Part shown: positions 23,789-31,817 of the stretch, piece after piece
Position numbering within the stretch: position 1 is the first letter of the stretch
Layout: each line of letters opens with the position of its first letter
From: Gemmatimonadota bacterium
Lineage (GTDB): Bacteria > Gemmatimonadota > Gemmatimonadetes > Gemmatimonadales > Gemmatimonadaceae
DNA length: 33,556 bases
Reading direction: 5' to 3'
Assembly (NCBI GenBank): GCA_021324635.1
Contig: JAJPIS010000053.1
Span: 1 to 33,556, forward strand
Position numbers and translations under genes: made by a program
The notes under the pieces: model-generated
Database searches by the model: none
What the model saw: the letters and a program-made list of their open reading frames with translations, nothing else
Told to the model about the DNA's origin: nothing

Positions 23789-25231
23789 ATGGCAACGAAG
23801 GTGTTCATGGAGGCGCTCTCGCCCACGATGGAGGAAGGGCGCCTCGTCCACTGGCACAAGGCCGAGGGCGACGCGGTCTCGAGCGGCGACGTGCTCGCGG
23901 AGGTGGAGACGGACAAGGCGGTGATGGAGCTCGTCGCCCGCGGGGATGGGGTGCTCCGCAAGCGCCTGCTCGGCGAGGGGGAGACGGCTCCGGTCGGCCA
24001 GCTGGTCGGCGTGATCGCGGCCCCGGACGAGAGTATCGACGCCCTGCTCGCGTCGTCGCCGGTGCCCCCGGCCGCCGTCATCGCCCGCACGACGGAGACG
24101 GCCGGGGCGAACGCCATTCCCCGGTCCGCGCCCGAGTCACAGGGGGAAGCGTCGGTCCCACCGCAGCAGAAGGCACCGGCCGTCGATCGCCAACTGATGG
24201 GCGCGGCCGGCCCCCAGCCGGCGCGGCGCGCGGCGGCCGGTCCGGTGACGCCCCCGCCACCCCCGCCACCCCCGCCACCCCCGGCACCCGCGCCGCTCTC
24301 GCCGGCTGCGCAGCCGGCCGGCGGCGGGCGCCCGCCCGGTCCGGCAGCTTCCGGCGCGGGCGGACGCGTCCTCTCCTCACCGCTCGCGCGACGGCTCGCA
24401 TCGGCGCGGGGGATCGATCTCCGAGGGGTAGCCGGCAGCGGCCCGAACGGGCGCGTCGTCAAGCGTGACGTCGAGTCGGCCCCGGCCCCCCGCACCGAGG
24501 CCGCGCCGGCGGCGGCCGGGCCGGCGCGGGTCATCCCGGCCGAGGGGGACTATCACGACGTCCCGCTGACGCAGATCCGGAAGACGATCGCGAAGCGACT
24601 CGCCGAGTCGATCGGCCCGGTCCCGACGTTCTACCTGACGGCCGATTTCGATCTCGAGCGGATCGTGGAGATGCGCGAGGCGATGGCGGGGCAGGGCGCG
24701 GAGTACCGGGTGTCGATCAACGACATCCTGCTCAAGGCCGTGGCGACCGCGCTCGCGCAGCACCCCGAGGTGAACGCCCATTGGATGGGTGACCACATCC
24801 GCTACTTCAATCGCGTGCACCTCGGAATGGCGGTCGCGGTCGAGGACGGGCTGATCACGCCCGTCATCACCGACGCCAACCTCAAGGGGTTGCGCGAGAT
24901 CGCGACCGAGTCGCGGGCGCTGGCCGAGCGGGCCCGGGCGCGCCGCCTCACGCCGGCCGAGTACACCGGGGCGACGTTCTCCGTCTCGAACCTCGGGATG
25001 TTCGGCATCGAGGATTTCACGGCGATCATCAATCCGCCCGAGGCGGGGATCCTCGCGATCGGCGCGGTCGAGCCGCGGCCGGTGGCGGCGCCTGACGGCA
25101 CCGTGACGGTGCGCCGACGGATGCGCGTCACGATGAGCTGCGATCACCGCGTGATCGATGGCGCGACGGGCGCCCGGTTCCTTCAGACGCTGCGCCGGCT
25201 GGTCGACACTCCGCTGCTGATGGTGTTCTGA
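23789..25231 (+). CDS. pdhC: Pyruvate dehydrogenase E2, dihydrolipoamide acetyltransferase
   Basis: It is the core of the complex and transfers acetyl to CoA. Domain order: one lipoyl domain (1-80, acceptor Lys43 in VETDKAVMELVARGDG), a long Ala/Pro linker including 11 consecutive Pro coded by a 9-bp repeat, an E1/E3-binding domain (LSSPLARRLASARGIDLRGVAGSGPNGRVVKRDV, near 195-230), then the catalytic domain with His453 in SCDHRVIDGATGARFL. At 480 residues it is a standard single-lipoyl E2. A 36-nt gap separates it from pdhB. LipA and LipB made in the same run would lipoylate Lys43. Confidence 0.95.
   Translation: MATKVFMEALSPTMEEGRLVHWHKAEGDAVSSGDVLAEVETDKAVMELVARGDGVLRKRLLGEGETAPVGQLVGVIAAPDESIDALLASSPVPPAAVIARTTETAGANAIPRSAPESQGEASVPPQQKAPAVDRQLMGAAGPQPARRAAAGPVTPPPPPPPPPPPAPAPLSPAAQPAGGGRPPGPAASGAGGRVLSSPLARRLASARGIDLRGVAGSGPNGRVVKRDVESAPAPRTEAAPAAAGPARVIPAEGDYHDVPLTQIRKTIAKRLAESIGPVPTFYLTADFDLERIVEMREAMAGQGAEYRVSINDILLKAVATALAQHPEVNAHWMGDHIRYFNRVHLGMAVAVEDGLITPVITDANLKGLREIATESRALAERARARRLTPAEYTGATFSVSNLGMFGIEDFTAIINPPEAGILAIGAVEPRPVAAPDGTVTVRRRMRVTMSCDHRVIDGATGARFLQTLRRLVDTPLLMVF
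24251..24286 (+). repeat. 9-bp tandem repeat coding the E2 polyproline linker
   Basis: CCCCCGCCA is repeated three times, then once with one change (CCCCCGGCA). Each unit encodes Pro-Pro-Pro. Copy number is expected to vary between strains by slippage, changing the length of the linker between the lipoyl and E3-binding domains. Confidence 0.8.
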
Positions 25232-25234
25232 TCA

Positions 25235-25272
25235 CCCTTCTCCTTCCCCCTCCCCCTCCCCCTCCCCTCTCC
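25235..25272 (+). repeat. 38-nt homopyrimidine tract between pdhC and lpd
   Basis: The plus strand has 38 consecutive C/T bases, with five-C runs separated by T. The minus strand therefore has several G runs (a possible G-quadruplex), and the plus strand could form an i-motif. It fills most of the 54-nt pdhC-lpd gap and leaves no Shine-Dalgarno for lpd. Confidence 0.75.
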
Positions 25273-25285
25273 ACTCTCTGCTCCC

Positions 25286-26719
25286 GTGGCCTCATACGAC
25301 GTGATCTTCATCGGCGGCGGCCCCGCCGGATACGTGGGCGCGATCCGTGCCGCCCAGCTCGGGCTCACCGTCGCCGTGGTCGAGCGCGAGGGGCTCGGCG
25401 GCACCTGCGTCCTGTGGGGCTGCATCCCCGCCAAGTCGCTGCTCGAGAGCGCGGCGCTCGCCACTCGCGTGCGCCACGCCGCCGACCACGGCATCACGAC
25501 CGGGGAGTTGCGGTTCGACTTCGCGCCGGCGATGAAGCGCTCGCGCGCCGTGAGCGCCCAGAACTCGAAGGGAGTCGAGTTCCTCTTCAAGAAGAACAAG
25601 ATCACGTGGATCCGGGGTGAGGGGAGGATCACCGCCCCGACCGCCGTCACGGTCACCGCCGGCGGCACCTCGGAGCGGCACGAGGCGAAGCGCGGGATCG
25701 TGATCTCGACCGGATCCCGCGTGCGTGGGCTGCCGTCGGCGGGGCTTCCACTCGACAAGAAGACCGTCCTCTCGTCCGACGACGTGCTCGTCCTCGAGCG
25801 CGCCCCCAAGACGATGGCGATCGTCGGCGCGGGGGCCGTCGGGTGCGAGTTCGCCGATGTCTTCAACGCCTACGGCACCCAGGTCACCCTACTCGACGTC
25901 GCGCCGACCATCCTGCCGCTCGAGGACGGCGACCTCTCGGCGGAGCTGACGCGCTCGTTCAGGAAGCGGAAGATCGACGTGATCGCCGGGGCGACTGTCC
26001 GGGACGTCAAGGTCGGTGCGGATGGCGTCACCTTCTCGGTGGCGAGCGGAGGCGGCGGGTCGGCGCCGGGGGCGGGGGCGGAGGCGGGGGCGCAGAAGCT
26101 CACGGTGGAGAAGGTGCTGGTCGCCGCGGGGCGGGCGCCGAACGTCGAGGGGCTGGGGCTCGAGGCCGTCGGGGTCGCGCTCACCGATCGGGGCTTCATC
26201 CGCATCAACGAGCGGATGGAGACGTCGGCGCGGGGGATCTACGCGATCGGCGACGTCGCCGGCCCCCCGATGCTCGCTCACAAGGGGCAGCGCGAGGGTG
26301 TGGTGGTGGCCGAGATCATCGCCGGGCACCAGCATCATCCGGTGAACTACGGCAACATCCCGAACGCCACCTACTGCCACCCCGAAGTCGCGTCGATCGG
26401 CCTGACCGAGGCCGCGTGCAAGGATCGGAAGCTGGAGTACAAGGTCGGGAGGTTCCCGTTTTCGGCCAACGGCCGGGCCCGGACAGCCGGGGAGACGGAG
26501 GGGTTCGTGAAGATCATCCGGGACGCCAAGTACGGTGAGATCCTGGGCGCGCACATCATCGGCGCCCACGCGACGGAACTGATCCACGAGCTGGCGGTGG
26601 CCCGCGAGAACGAGTTCACGGTCGAGGAGGTCGACCTCGCGATCCATGCGCACCCGACGCTGTCGGAGGCGATCGCCGAGGCGGCGCTCGACTCGATGGG
26701 ACGCATGATCCATGCGTGA
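25286..26719 (+). CDS. lpd: Dihydrolipoamide dehydrogenase (E3)
   Basis: It reoxidises the lipoyl arm of E2 (and of GcvH) with FAD and NAD+. The FAD fold is VIFIGGGPAGYVGAIRAAQLG (residues 7-27). The redox disulfide Cys41-Cys46 sits in GGTCVLWGCIPAKS. The NAD fold is MAIVGAGAVGCEFADVF, and the active-site pair His456/Glu461 is in HAHPTLSEA. At 477 residues it is full length. Residues about 252-271 are a Gly/Ala-rich insertion (GGGGSAPGAGAEAGA) in a normally short loop. GTG 25286 gives the family N-terminus and follows a homopyrimidine tract. Confidence 0.95.
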   Translation: MASYDVIFIGGGPAGYVGAIRAAQLGLTVAVVEREGLGGTCVLWGCIPAKSLLESAALATRVRHAADHGITTGELRFDFAPAMKRSRAVSAQNSKGVEFLFKKNKITWIRGEGRITAPTAVTVTAGGTSERHEAKRGIVISTGSRVRGLPSAGLPLDKKTVLSSDDVLVLERAPKTMAIVGAGAVGCEFADVFNAYGTQVTLLDVAPTILPLEDGDLSAELTRSFRKRKIDVIAGATVRDVKVGADGVTFSVASGGGGSAPGAGAEAGAQKLTVEKVLVAAGRAPNVEGLGLEAVGVALTDRGFIRINERMETSARGIYAIGDVAGPPMLAHKGQREGVVVAEIIAGHQHHPVNYGNIPNATYCHPEVASIGLTEAACKDRKLEYKVGRFPFSANGRARTAGETEGFVKIIRDAKYGEILGAHIIGAHATELIHELAVARENEFTVEEVDLAIHAHPTLSEAIAEAALDSMGRMIHA

Positions 26720-26746
26720 TCTCGCGCATGATCCAGGCATGGTCCA
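26702..26746. repeat. Overlapping small hairpins at the lpd-lipB junction
   Basis: GCATGATCCA occurs at 26703-26712 and 26726-26735, and a variant GCATGGTCCA at 26737-26746. CGCATG (26702-26707) can pair with CATGCG (26711-26716), and the same CATGCG can pair with CGCATG at 26725-26730. The two stems are mutually exclusive. The first overlaps the final codons of lpd. Confidence 0.5.
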
Positions 26747-26768
26747 CGGATGAACCCGACGGGGCGCG

Positions 26769-27449
26769 GTGCGTGAGCTCTGGGTGACCGACCTCGGTCG
26801 GATGCGATACGGCGAGGCGCTGGAGCTCCAGCGCGCGGTCGCGATGGAGCGCATCGCGGGTACGGTCCCCGAGGACGTGCTGTTGCTCGTCGAGCATCCG
26901 CCGGTCATCACGTTGGGCCGGAGCGCCAAGGCGGATCACCTGTTGGCCTCGCCCGCGCTGCTCGCCGCGCGCGGCGTCGAGCGATTCGAGGTCGAGCGCG
27001 GCGGGGACGTGACGTTCCACGGCCCCGGGCAGCTCGTGGGGTACCCGATCCTCGACCTGACGCGTCACCGCCAGGACCTGCACTGGTATCTCCGGCAGCT
27101 CGAGGGAGCGCTGATCGATGCCCTCGCGGTCATCGGGGTGCCGAGCGAGCGCCGGGCCGAGGGCACGGGCGTCTGGACATCGACGGGCCGCAAGATCGCC
27201 TCGATCGGCGTGCACGCCCGGCAGTGGGTGACGTGGCACGGCTTCGCCCTGAATGTGTCCACCGATCTCGCCTACTTCGACCTGATGGTGCCCTGTGGCA
27301 TCGCCGGGGTCGAGATGACCTCGATCGCCCGCGAGTCGGGCGTGGAGCCGGAGGCGTCGAAGGTGGCCGAGACGGTCGTCGAGGCGCTCGCGGCGCGCTT
27401 CGGGCTCGCGCCGGTCCGGCACGAGCTGGCCGCCGCCGAACGCCGGTAA
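26769..27449 (+). CDS. lipB: Octanoyl-ACP:protein octanoyltransferase LipB
   Basis: It transfers octanoyl from ACP to the lipoyl lysine, the first committed step before LipA. The signature RGGDVTFHGPGQLVGYPILDL is at residues 77-97, catalytic Lys142 is in GRKIASIGV, and catalytic Cys176 is in VPCGIAGVEMTS. The 226-residue length is standard. GTG 26769 begins the typical ELWVTDLGRMRYGEALELQ. It lies 49 nt after lpd and 6 nt before the helicase gene. A second octanoyltransferase of the LipM type is at 2820. Confidence 0.96.
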   Translation: MRELWVTDLGRMRYGEALELQRAVAMERIAGTVPEDVLLLVEHPPVITLGRSAKADHLLASPALLAARGVERFEVERGGDVTFHGPGQLVGYPILDLTRHRQDLHWYLRQLEGALIDALAVIGVPSERRAEGTGVWTSTGRKIASIGVHARQWVTWHGFALNVSTDLAYFDLMVPCGIAGVEMTSIARESGVEPEASKVAETVVEALAARFGLAPVRHELAAAERR

Positions 27450-27455
27450 GACTTC

Positions 27456-29609
27456 GTGTCGGGCCTCAACCCGGCGCAGGAGGCCGCCGCGATCCACGGC
27501 GACGGTCCGCTGCTCATCATCGCGGGCGCCGGAACGGGGAAAACGCGGACCCTGGTGCACCGGGTCGCGCACCTCATCGAGCGCGGGGTGCGACCGGAGC
27601 GGATCCTGCTGCTGACGTTCACGCGGCGGGCGGCGCAGGAGATGCTGGGCCGGGTCGAGCGGATCGTCGGCCCGTCGGGCCGCAAGGTACAGGGCGGCAC
27701 ATTCCACGCGACCGCCCACCGGCTCCTCCGCCGCTTCGGTGCGGCGGCGGGACTCCCGAGCGACTTCACGATCATGGATCAGGAGGACGCGCAGGATCTC
27801 ATGCACCTCTCGCGCGTCCAGCTCGGCTACGGCGAGCGGTCGAAGCGGTTCCCGAAGAAGGAGACGCTGCACTACGTGTACTCGCGTCACGTCAACACCG
27901 AGCTCCCGGTGGCGACGATCCTCGCCGAGGAGTTCGCCGCGTTCCGGGAGTACGTGGTCGACATCGGCCGCATCTTCGCCGACTACACGCAGCGGAAGGC
28001 CGCCCGGAACCTCGTCGACTACGACGACCTCCTGCTCTTCTGGGCCGCCCTGCTGGAGGGCCCGCCCCGGCCGGCGGGCGACGGGGTGCAGGGCGTGGGG
28101 GGCCACGCCGACGCCGGCCCCCACGCCGGGGCCGGTCACGGCGGCGAGGTGGCCGATGGCGAGCCGCCGGCCGGCTGGCCCCTGGGGGCGCGGATCGCGG
28201 CTCTGTACGATCACGTGCTGGTCGACGAGTACCAGGACACGAACACGCTTCAGGCGCGGATCCTCCGCGGGCTGTGCCGCGGGCACCGGAACGTCACCGT
28301 GGTCGGGGACGATGCGCAGAGCATCTACTCGTTCCGCGGGGCGAGCTTCCGCAACATCCTCGACTTCCCGCACCAGTTCGAGGGGACCACGGTGGTGACG
28401 CTCGAGCAGAACTACCGGTCGACCCAGCCGATCCTCGACGCCACCAATTGCCTGATCTCTCGCGCGCGCGAGCGCTACAGCAAGGTCCTGTGGACGGCGC
28501 GGGGCGGGGGCGAGCGTCCGTGGCTCGTGACGGCACGCGACGAGGAGGAGCAGACGCGGTTCGTGGTCGACCGGATCCTCGAGCTGTACGAGGGCGGGAC
28601 GCCGCTCCGCGAGATGGCGGTGCTCTTCCGCGCCGGCTACATGTCGGCCGCGCTCGAGATCGAGCTCGCGAACCGGAAGATCCCGTTCGAGAAGTGGGGC
28701 GGGTTGCGCTTCCTGGAGGCGGCGCACGTCAAGGATGTGCTGGCCTTCCTGCGGGTGATCGAGAACCCGCGCGACGAGGTGAGCTGGTACCGGATCCTGT
28801 CACTGCTCCCGGGGATCGGCGACCGGACGGCGCGGGCCGCGATCGCCGCGATGGCGCAGGCGGCGTGGGAGTCGGCCGCGTTCGCCCGGTATGTGCCGCC
28901 CGCCCGGGCGCGTGCGGCCCACGCGGCGCTCGTCGGGCTGCTCGAGACGCTCCGCGGCGAGGGCGCGGCGGCCGCCGCGGGTGGCGACGAATCGGACGGG
29001 CGGCCGGTGAGTGCGGAGATCGCCCGGGTTCGGCGCCTCTACGACGACATCCTCCGCGAGCGATACGATCGCGCCGAGCCGCGACTCGCCGACCTCGATC
29101 AGTTGGAGACGATCGCGGGCGGCTACCCGAGCCGGTCGGCGTTCCTGTCGGCGCTCGCGCTGGAGCCGCCGACGAACACGCACGACCTCGCGGTCGGCGA
29201 CCACGAGGACGAGGATGTGCTGGTACTCAGTACGGCCCACTCGGCGAAGGGTAAGGAGTGGGATGCCGTGTTCCTCGTCTGGGCGGTCGATGGATGGTTC
29301 CCGACGTCGCGGGCGCTCAACGATGAGGCGGGGCTGGAGGAGGAGCGGCGACTCATGTACGTGGCGCTCACGCGCGCGCGACACCATCTCACGGTCGTCT
29401 ATCCGCTCCAGGTGTACGGCAGCCGCCGCGGGGCGGATTACTCGATCGACCAGCTCTCACGGTTTCTCGACCGCGGGGTGCGGGCGACGATGGAGCGCGT
29501 GGTGGTGGGCACGCCGACACCCGAGCCGGGCACGCGTGCGCCCGCCGGCGAGCCGGCGTTCACGACGATCGATCTCCGCGCGCTCATGCGCGAGCGGTTC
29601 AGCGGGTGA
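27456..29609 (+). CDS. UvrD/PcrA-family superfamily-1 DNA helicase
   Basis: It unwinds DNA 3' to 5' with ATP, in repair or replication restart. Helicase motifs in order: Walker A AGAGTGKT (23-30), motif Ia LTFTRRAAQEM, motif II DEYQD (Asp257), motif III VVGDDAQSIYSFRGA, motif IV EQNYRST, motif V TAHSAKGKEWDAVFL and motif VI EERRLMYVALTRAR. At 717 residues it is near PcrA length. Residues about 202-243, between the domain-1 segment DYDDLLLFWAALLE and motif II, are a Gly/His/Ala-rich insertion absent from typical relatives. GTG 27456 is 6 nt after lipB, which suggests read-through from the lipoate operon. Confidence 0.94.
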   Translation: MSGLNPAQEAAAIHGDGPLLIIAGAGTGKTRTLVHRVAHLIERGVRPERILLLTFTRRAAQEMLGRVERIVGPSGRKVQGGTFHATAHRLLRRFGAAAGLPSDFTIMDQEDAQDLMHLSRVQLGYGERSKRFPKKETLHYVYSRHVNTELPVATILAEEFAAFREYVVDIGRIFADYTQRKAARNLVDYDDLLLFWAALLEGPPRPAGDGVQGVGGHADAGPHAGAGHGGEVADGEPPAGWPLGARIAALYDHVLVDEYQDTNTLQARILRGLCRGHRNVTVVGDDAQSIYSFRGASFRNILDFPHQFEGTTVVTLEQNYRSTQPILDATNCLISRARERYSKVLWTARGGGERPWLVTARDEEEQTRFVVDRILELYEGGTPLREMAVLFRAGYMSAALEIELANRKIPFEKWGGLRFLEAAHVKDVLAFLRVIENPRDEVSWYRILSLLPGIGDRTARAAIAAMAQAAWESAAFARYVPPARARAAHAALVGLLETLRGEGAAAAAGGDESDGRPVSAEIARVRRLYDDILRERYDRAEPRLADLDQLETIAGGYPSRSAFLSALALEPPTNTHDLAVGDHEDEDVLVLSTAHSAKGKEWDAVFLVWAVDGWFPTSRALNDEAGLEEERRLMYVALTRARHHLTVVYPLQVYGSRRGADYSIDQLSRFLDRGVRATMERVVVGTPTPEPGTRAPAGEPAFTTIDLRALMRERFSG

Positions 29610-29700
29610 ACCGCGGGTACGGAAGGAACAGCATGGAAGGGACGGCGGGATCGGGTGCCGCCCCGGCATCGGTGCGGGTACAGGGAGCGGGCGGCGCCGG

Positions 29701-29750
29701 GGCGATCGGCGCCGTGGCGATCGGCGCCGTGGCGATCGGCGCCGTGGCGA
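29701..29750. repeat. 15-bp tandem repeat between convergent genes
   Basis: GGCGATCGGCGCCGT is repeated three times exactly, followed by 5 bases of a fourth copy. Each unit contains the palindrome CGGCGCCG. It sits in the 145-nt gap between the helicase gene and the convergent methyltransferase gene, just past both stops. It may serve as a bidirectional transcript end or simply be a slippage-prone repeat. The frame GAIGAVAIGAV read through it has no coding support. Confidence 0.8.
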
Positions 29751-29754
29751 CTGG

Positions 29755-30633
29755 TCAGGGGAGGCGGAGGGCGCGGGCCAGGCTGGGGGGATCGACGAGA
29801 CCGTGGGGGATGAGGGTGCGCCAGAACTTGTACGCCCACTTGTCCGCGCCGTGGAGCCGGATGAGCTTCTCCTGGCCGAATTCCGCCTTGCCCCGCGCGG
29901 CGATCGGGATGAGGCGCCGCAGCGGGAGCGCGAGCGCGACATGCTGGAGCCGGCGGGTGAGGGCTCGGCCGGCGTGCGGGCGGTACTGGGCCCAGGCGAT
30001 CGAGCCGCTGAAGCCGGCCGGGCCGAAATCGGGGCTCGCCAGCACCTCCTGGTCGAACACGCGGAGCGTGCCCTCCCAGGTGCCGAGGACATCGTGCATC
30101 GCCACGATCGCACCCGGCGCGAGGCGCGGCGTGAAGAGCCGCACGTCGGCGCGGGCGCCCTCGTAGCTGTGGTCCCCGTCGATCCAGAGAAAGCGGATCG
30201 GATCCCGCCAGTCGCGGGCGACGTCGCAGGAGTAGGCGCGTCGCGGCTCGACGGCGTCCCGTACGCCCGCGCGCTCCAGATTGGCGAGGAACTCGTCGAA
30301 CGTCGTCTCCTGCTCGCGGAGCACCGGATCGGTTGGCGATGGACAGGTATGCGGATCGATCGCGATCACCGGACCGAGATCGTAGTGCCGGGCCACGTAG
30401 GCGAGACCGACGGTCGACCGGCCCCTGAAGCTTCCGATCTCCACATTCGCCCCGTCGGCCGGGGCGAGCGCGATCGCCGCCATGATGAAGCGGGCCTCGC
30501 GCTCGGTGAGGTATCCCGGGGTCTCGCGGACGCGCGCCCAGGCCGCGGCCATGACGTACCCCAGGTCGGGCGGCGGTGCGCCGCGTACGCGGACCAACGG
30601 TCGGCCGGCGATGGCAGCGTCGATCACGGCCAT
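29755..30633 (-). CDS. Class I SAM-dependent methyltransferase
   Basis: The SAM-binding motif NVEIGSFRGRSTVGLAYVARHYDLGPVIAIDPHT shows the glycine-rich loop and the acidic end of strand 2. IRFLWIDGDHSYEGARADVRLFTPRLAPGAIVAMHDV is the strand-4/5 region of the Methyltransf_24 group, seen near sugar- and envelope-modifying genes. ATG 30633 gives 292 residues and lies 10 nt after the aminopeptidase stop, so the two minus-strand genes look like one operon. A longer frame to 30765 overlaps the upstream gene without motif support. The substrate is unknown. Confidence 0.85.
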   Translation of the reverse strand: MAVIDAAIAGRPLVRVRGAPPPDLGYVMAAAWARVRETPGYLTEREARFIMAAIALAPADGANVEIGSFRGRSTVGLAYVARHYDLGPVIAIDPHTCPSPTDPVLREQETTFDEFLANLERAGVRDAVEPRRAYSCDVARDWRDPIRFLWIDGDHSYEGARADVRLFTPRLAPGAIVAMHDVLGTWEGTLRVFDQEVLASPDFGPAGFSGSIAWAQYRPHAGRALTRRLQHVALALPLRRLIPIAARGKAEFGQEKLIRLHGADKWAYKFWRTLIPHGLVDPPSLARALRLP

Positions 30634-30643
30634 AACATAGTGA

Positions 30644-31771
30644 TCAGCGAGGCGGCGGGTGAGCCGGCTCACGCGCCGCCTCGCGCACGGCGCCGAGCGG
30701 GTCCCGGGGGTGGGCGCGGGCCAGGGCGATGATCCGCGCCACCGCGCGCCGCAGGTCGTGACCACTTGCGTCGTAGATCGCGTCGAAGTCGTCGAGACCG
30801 GTGAGATAGACGCGTCGGGCGAGCAGGGCCGCGTTGTCGAGTCGGGCGCGCGCGAGGGCCGCGGCCGGGATGGTGCGCACGCGCGCCGGCACCGAGTGTC
30901 GGAGCGAGTCTCGCGCGAGCGCGAAGATGCTGTCCCGGGCCGCCAGGCGCGCGGCGCGGGAGGCCGAATCGTCGCCGGGACGTGCCCGGAAGGCCGAGTC
31001 GAGGGTGACGTACACCCACGTCCAGAAGCGCCCGAGCGTCTTCTCGTCCGCCCAGCGCTCGTCCATCGTCCGGACGGCGGCCGTGTCAGCGCGGGCGCGG
31101 AAGAACGCGGCCGCCCCGCGGGCGCCCACGAAGTTGGCGAACGATTCGTTGAAGCTCGCCTGGCCCGGCGCGTAGTAGGTGTTGTGCGTGAGCTCGTGGA
31201 TGACGGTGTTGGCGAGGTCGAGTGAGTCGGTGCGGAGGGATGTCGAGACGAGCGGATCGTTGAACCAGCCGAGCGTGCTGAAGGCCGGCGAGGGGCGGAC
31301 GAAGGCGTCGTAGCCGGCGGCCCGCATCTGCGCCGCCGTGCGGACGGCGGCCGCGAAGTCGAAGTATCCCTTGTACGGCACGCGCCCGACGATCGGGAAC
31401 CACCAGGTGAGCGGCCGCAGGCGGTCGCGGTAGGCGCCCGAGAGAACGAGGACGAGCGTATCGTGCGGGAGCACCGAGTACATGGTGAAGCTGCGCTTGA
31501 CCCGCAGGCCGATGGAGTCGGCGGCGAAGCGCCGGGCCCCCTCGACCAACTCGAGCTGCGCCCGCGTGTGGGGGCTCGTAGCGGGGTCCGCGATCACATC
31601 GGCGATCGGGCGACGCCGCGCGAGGATGCGCACCTCCTCCCAGGCGGCGCGGGCGACGTAACGGACCGTCGGGCTCAGCAGCGACACGCCCACGGCGAGC
31701 ACGCCGACGCCGAGCGCGATCAGCGCCGCCGTGCCACACCCGCCGGCACCGGGCCGTCCGCTAGGGCGCAC
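30644..31771 (-). CDS. Putative zinc aminopeptidase (DUF/Aminopep family)
   Basis: The protein has 375 residues. An N-terminal membrane helix (GTAALIALGVGVLAVGVSLLSP, about 13-34) suggests export or anchoring. The metal site HELTH is at 192-196 with the third ligand Glu209 in NESFANFVG, a gluzincin-type arrangement. Upstream KGYFDFAAAVRTAAQMRAAGYDAFVRPSPAFSTLGWFNDP is typical of the family annotated as predicted aminopeptidase. GTG 31771 is 46 nt from the divergent dnaE start. The final 13 codons form one arm of a 38-bp palindrome. Substrate specificity is not known. Confidence 0.85.
   Translation of the reverse strand: MRPSGRPGAGGCGTAALIALGVGVLAVGVSLLSPTVRYVARAAWEEVRILARRRPIADVIADPATSPHTRAQLELVEGARRFAADSIGLRVKRSFTMYSVLPHDTLVLVLSGAYRDRLRPLTWWFPIVGRVPYKGYFDFAAAVRTAAQMRAAGYDAFVRPSPAFSTLGWFNDPLVSTSLRTDSLDLANTVIHELTHNTYYAPGQASFNESFANFVGARGAAAFFRARADTAAVRTMDERWADEKTLGRFWTWVYVTLDSAFRARPGDDSASRAARLAARDSIFALARDSLRHSVPARVRTIPAAALARARLDNAALLARRVYLTGLDDFDAIYDASGHDLRRAVARIIALARAHPRDPLGAVREAAREPAHPPPR
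30647..30684. repeat. 38-bp near-perfect palindrome at an operon junction
   Basis: The arms 30647-30665 and 30666-30684 match at 18 of 19 pairs with no loop; the core GTGAGCCGGCTCAC at 30659-30672 is perfect. It lies within the last codons of the aminopeptidase gene, ending directly before its stop codon, 13 nt upstream of the methyltransferase ATG. As RNA it would form a very stable GC hairpin. No U-run follows it on the minus strand. Confidence 0.85.
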
Positions 31772-31802
31772 CGGCGCCCTCCCCCGCCCCAGTCGCGATG
31801 GC

Positions 31803-31808
31803 TAACTT
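31803..31808 (+). promoter_or_regulatory. Candidate -10 box of dnaE
   Basis: TAACTT ends 9 nt before the ATG at 31818, the same spacing as TATATT before the gene at 13121. It would give a leaderless or near-leaderless dnaE mRNA. The surrounding ATGGCTAACTTGCAAAACCC is less GC-rich than its neighbours. No -35 is recognisable. Confidence 0.4.
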
Positions 31809-31817
31809 GCAAAACCC

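Noticed and set aside
26616-28727. 703-codon open frame on the minus strand opposite lpd, lipB and the helicase
   Set aside because: It mirrors three well-identified genes and shows only arginine-rich shadow composition.
29606-30166. Plus-strand open frame with AIGAV repeats between the helicase and methyltransferase
   Set aside because: It consists of the 15-bp repeat followed by the antisense of the methyltransferase gene, with no family support.
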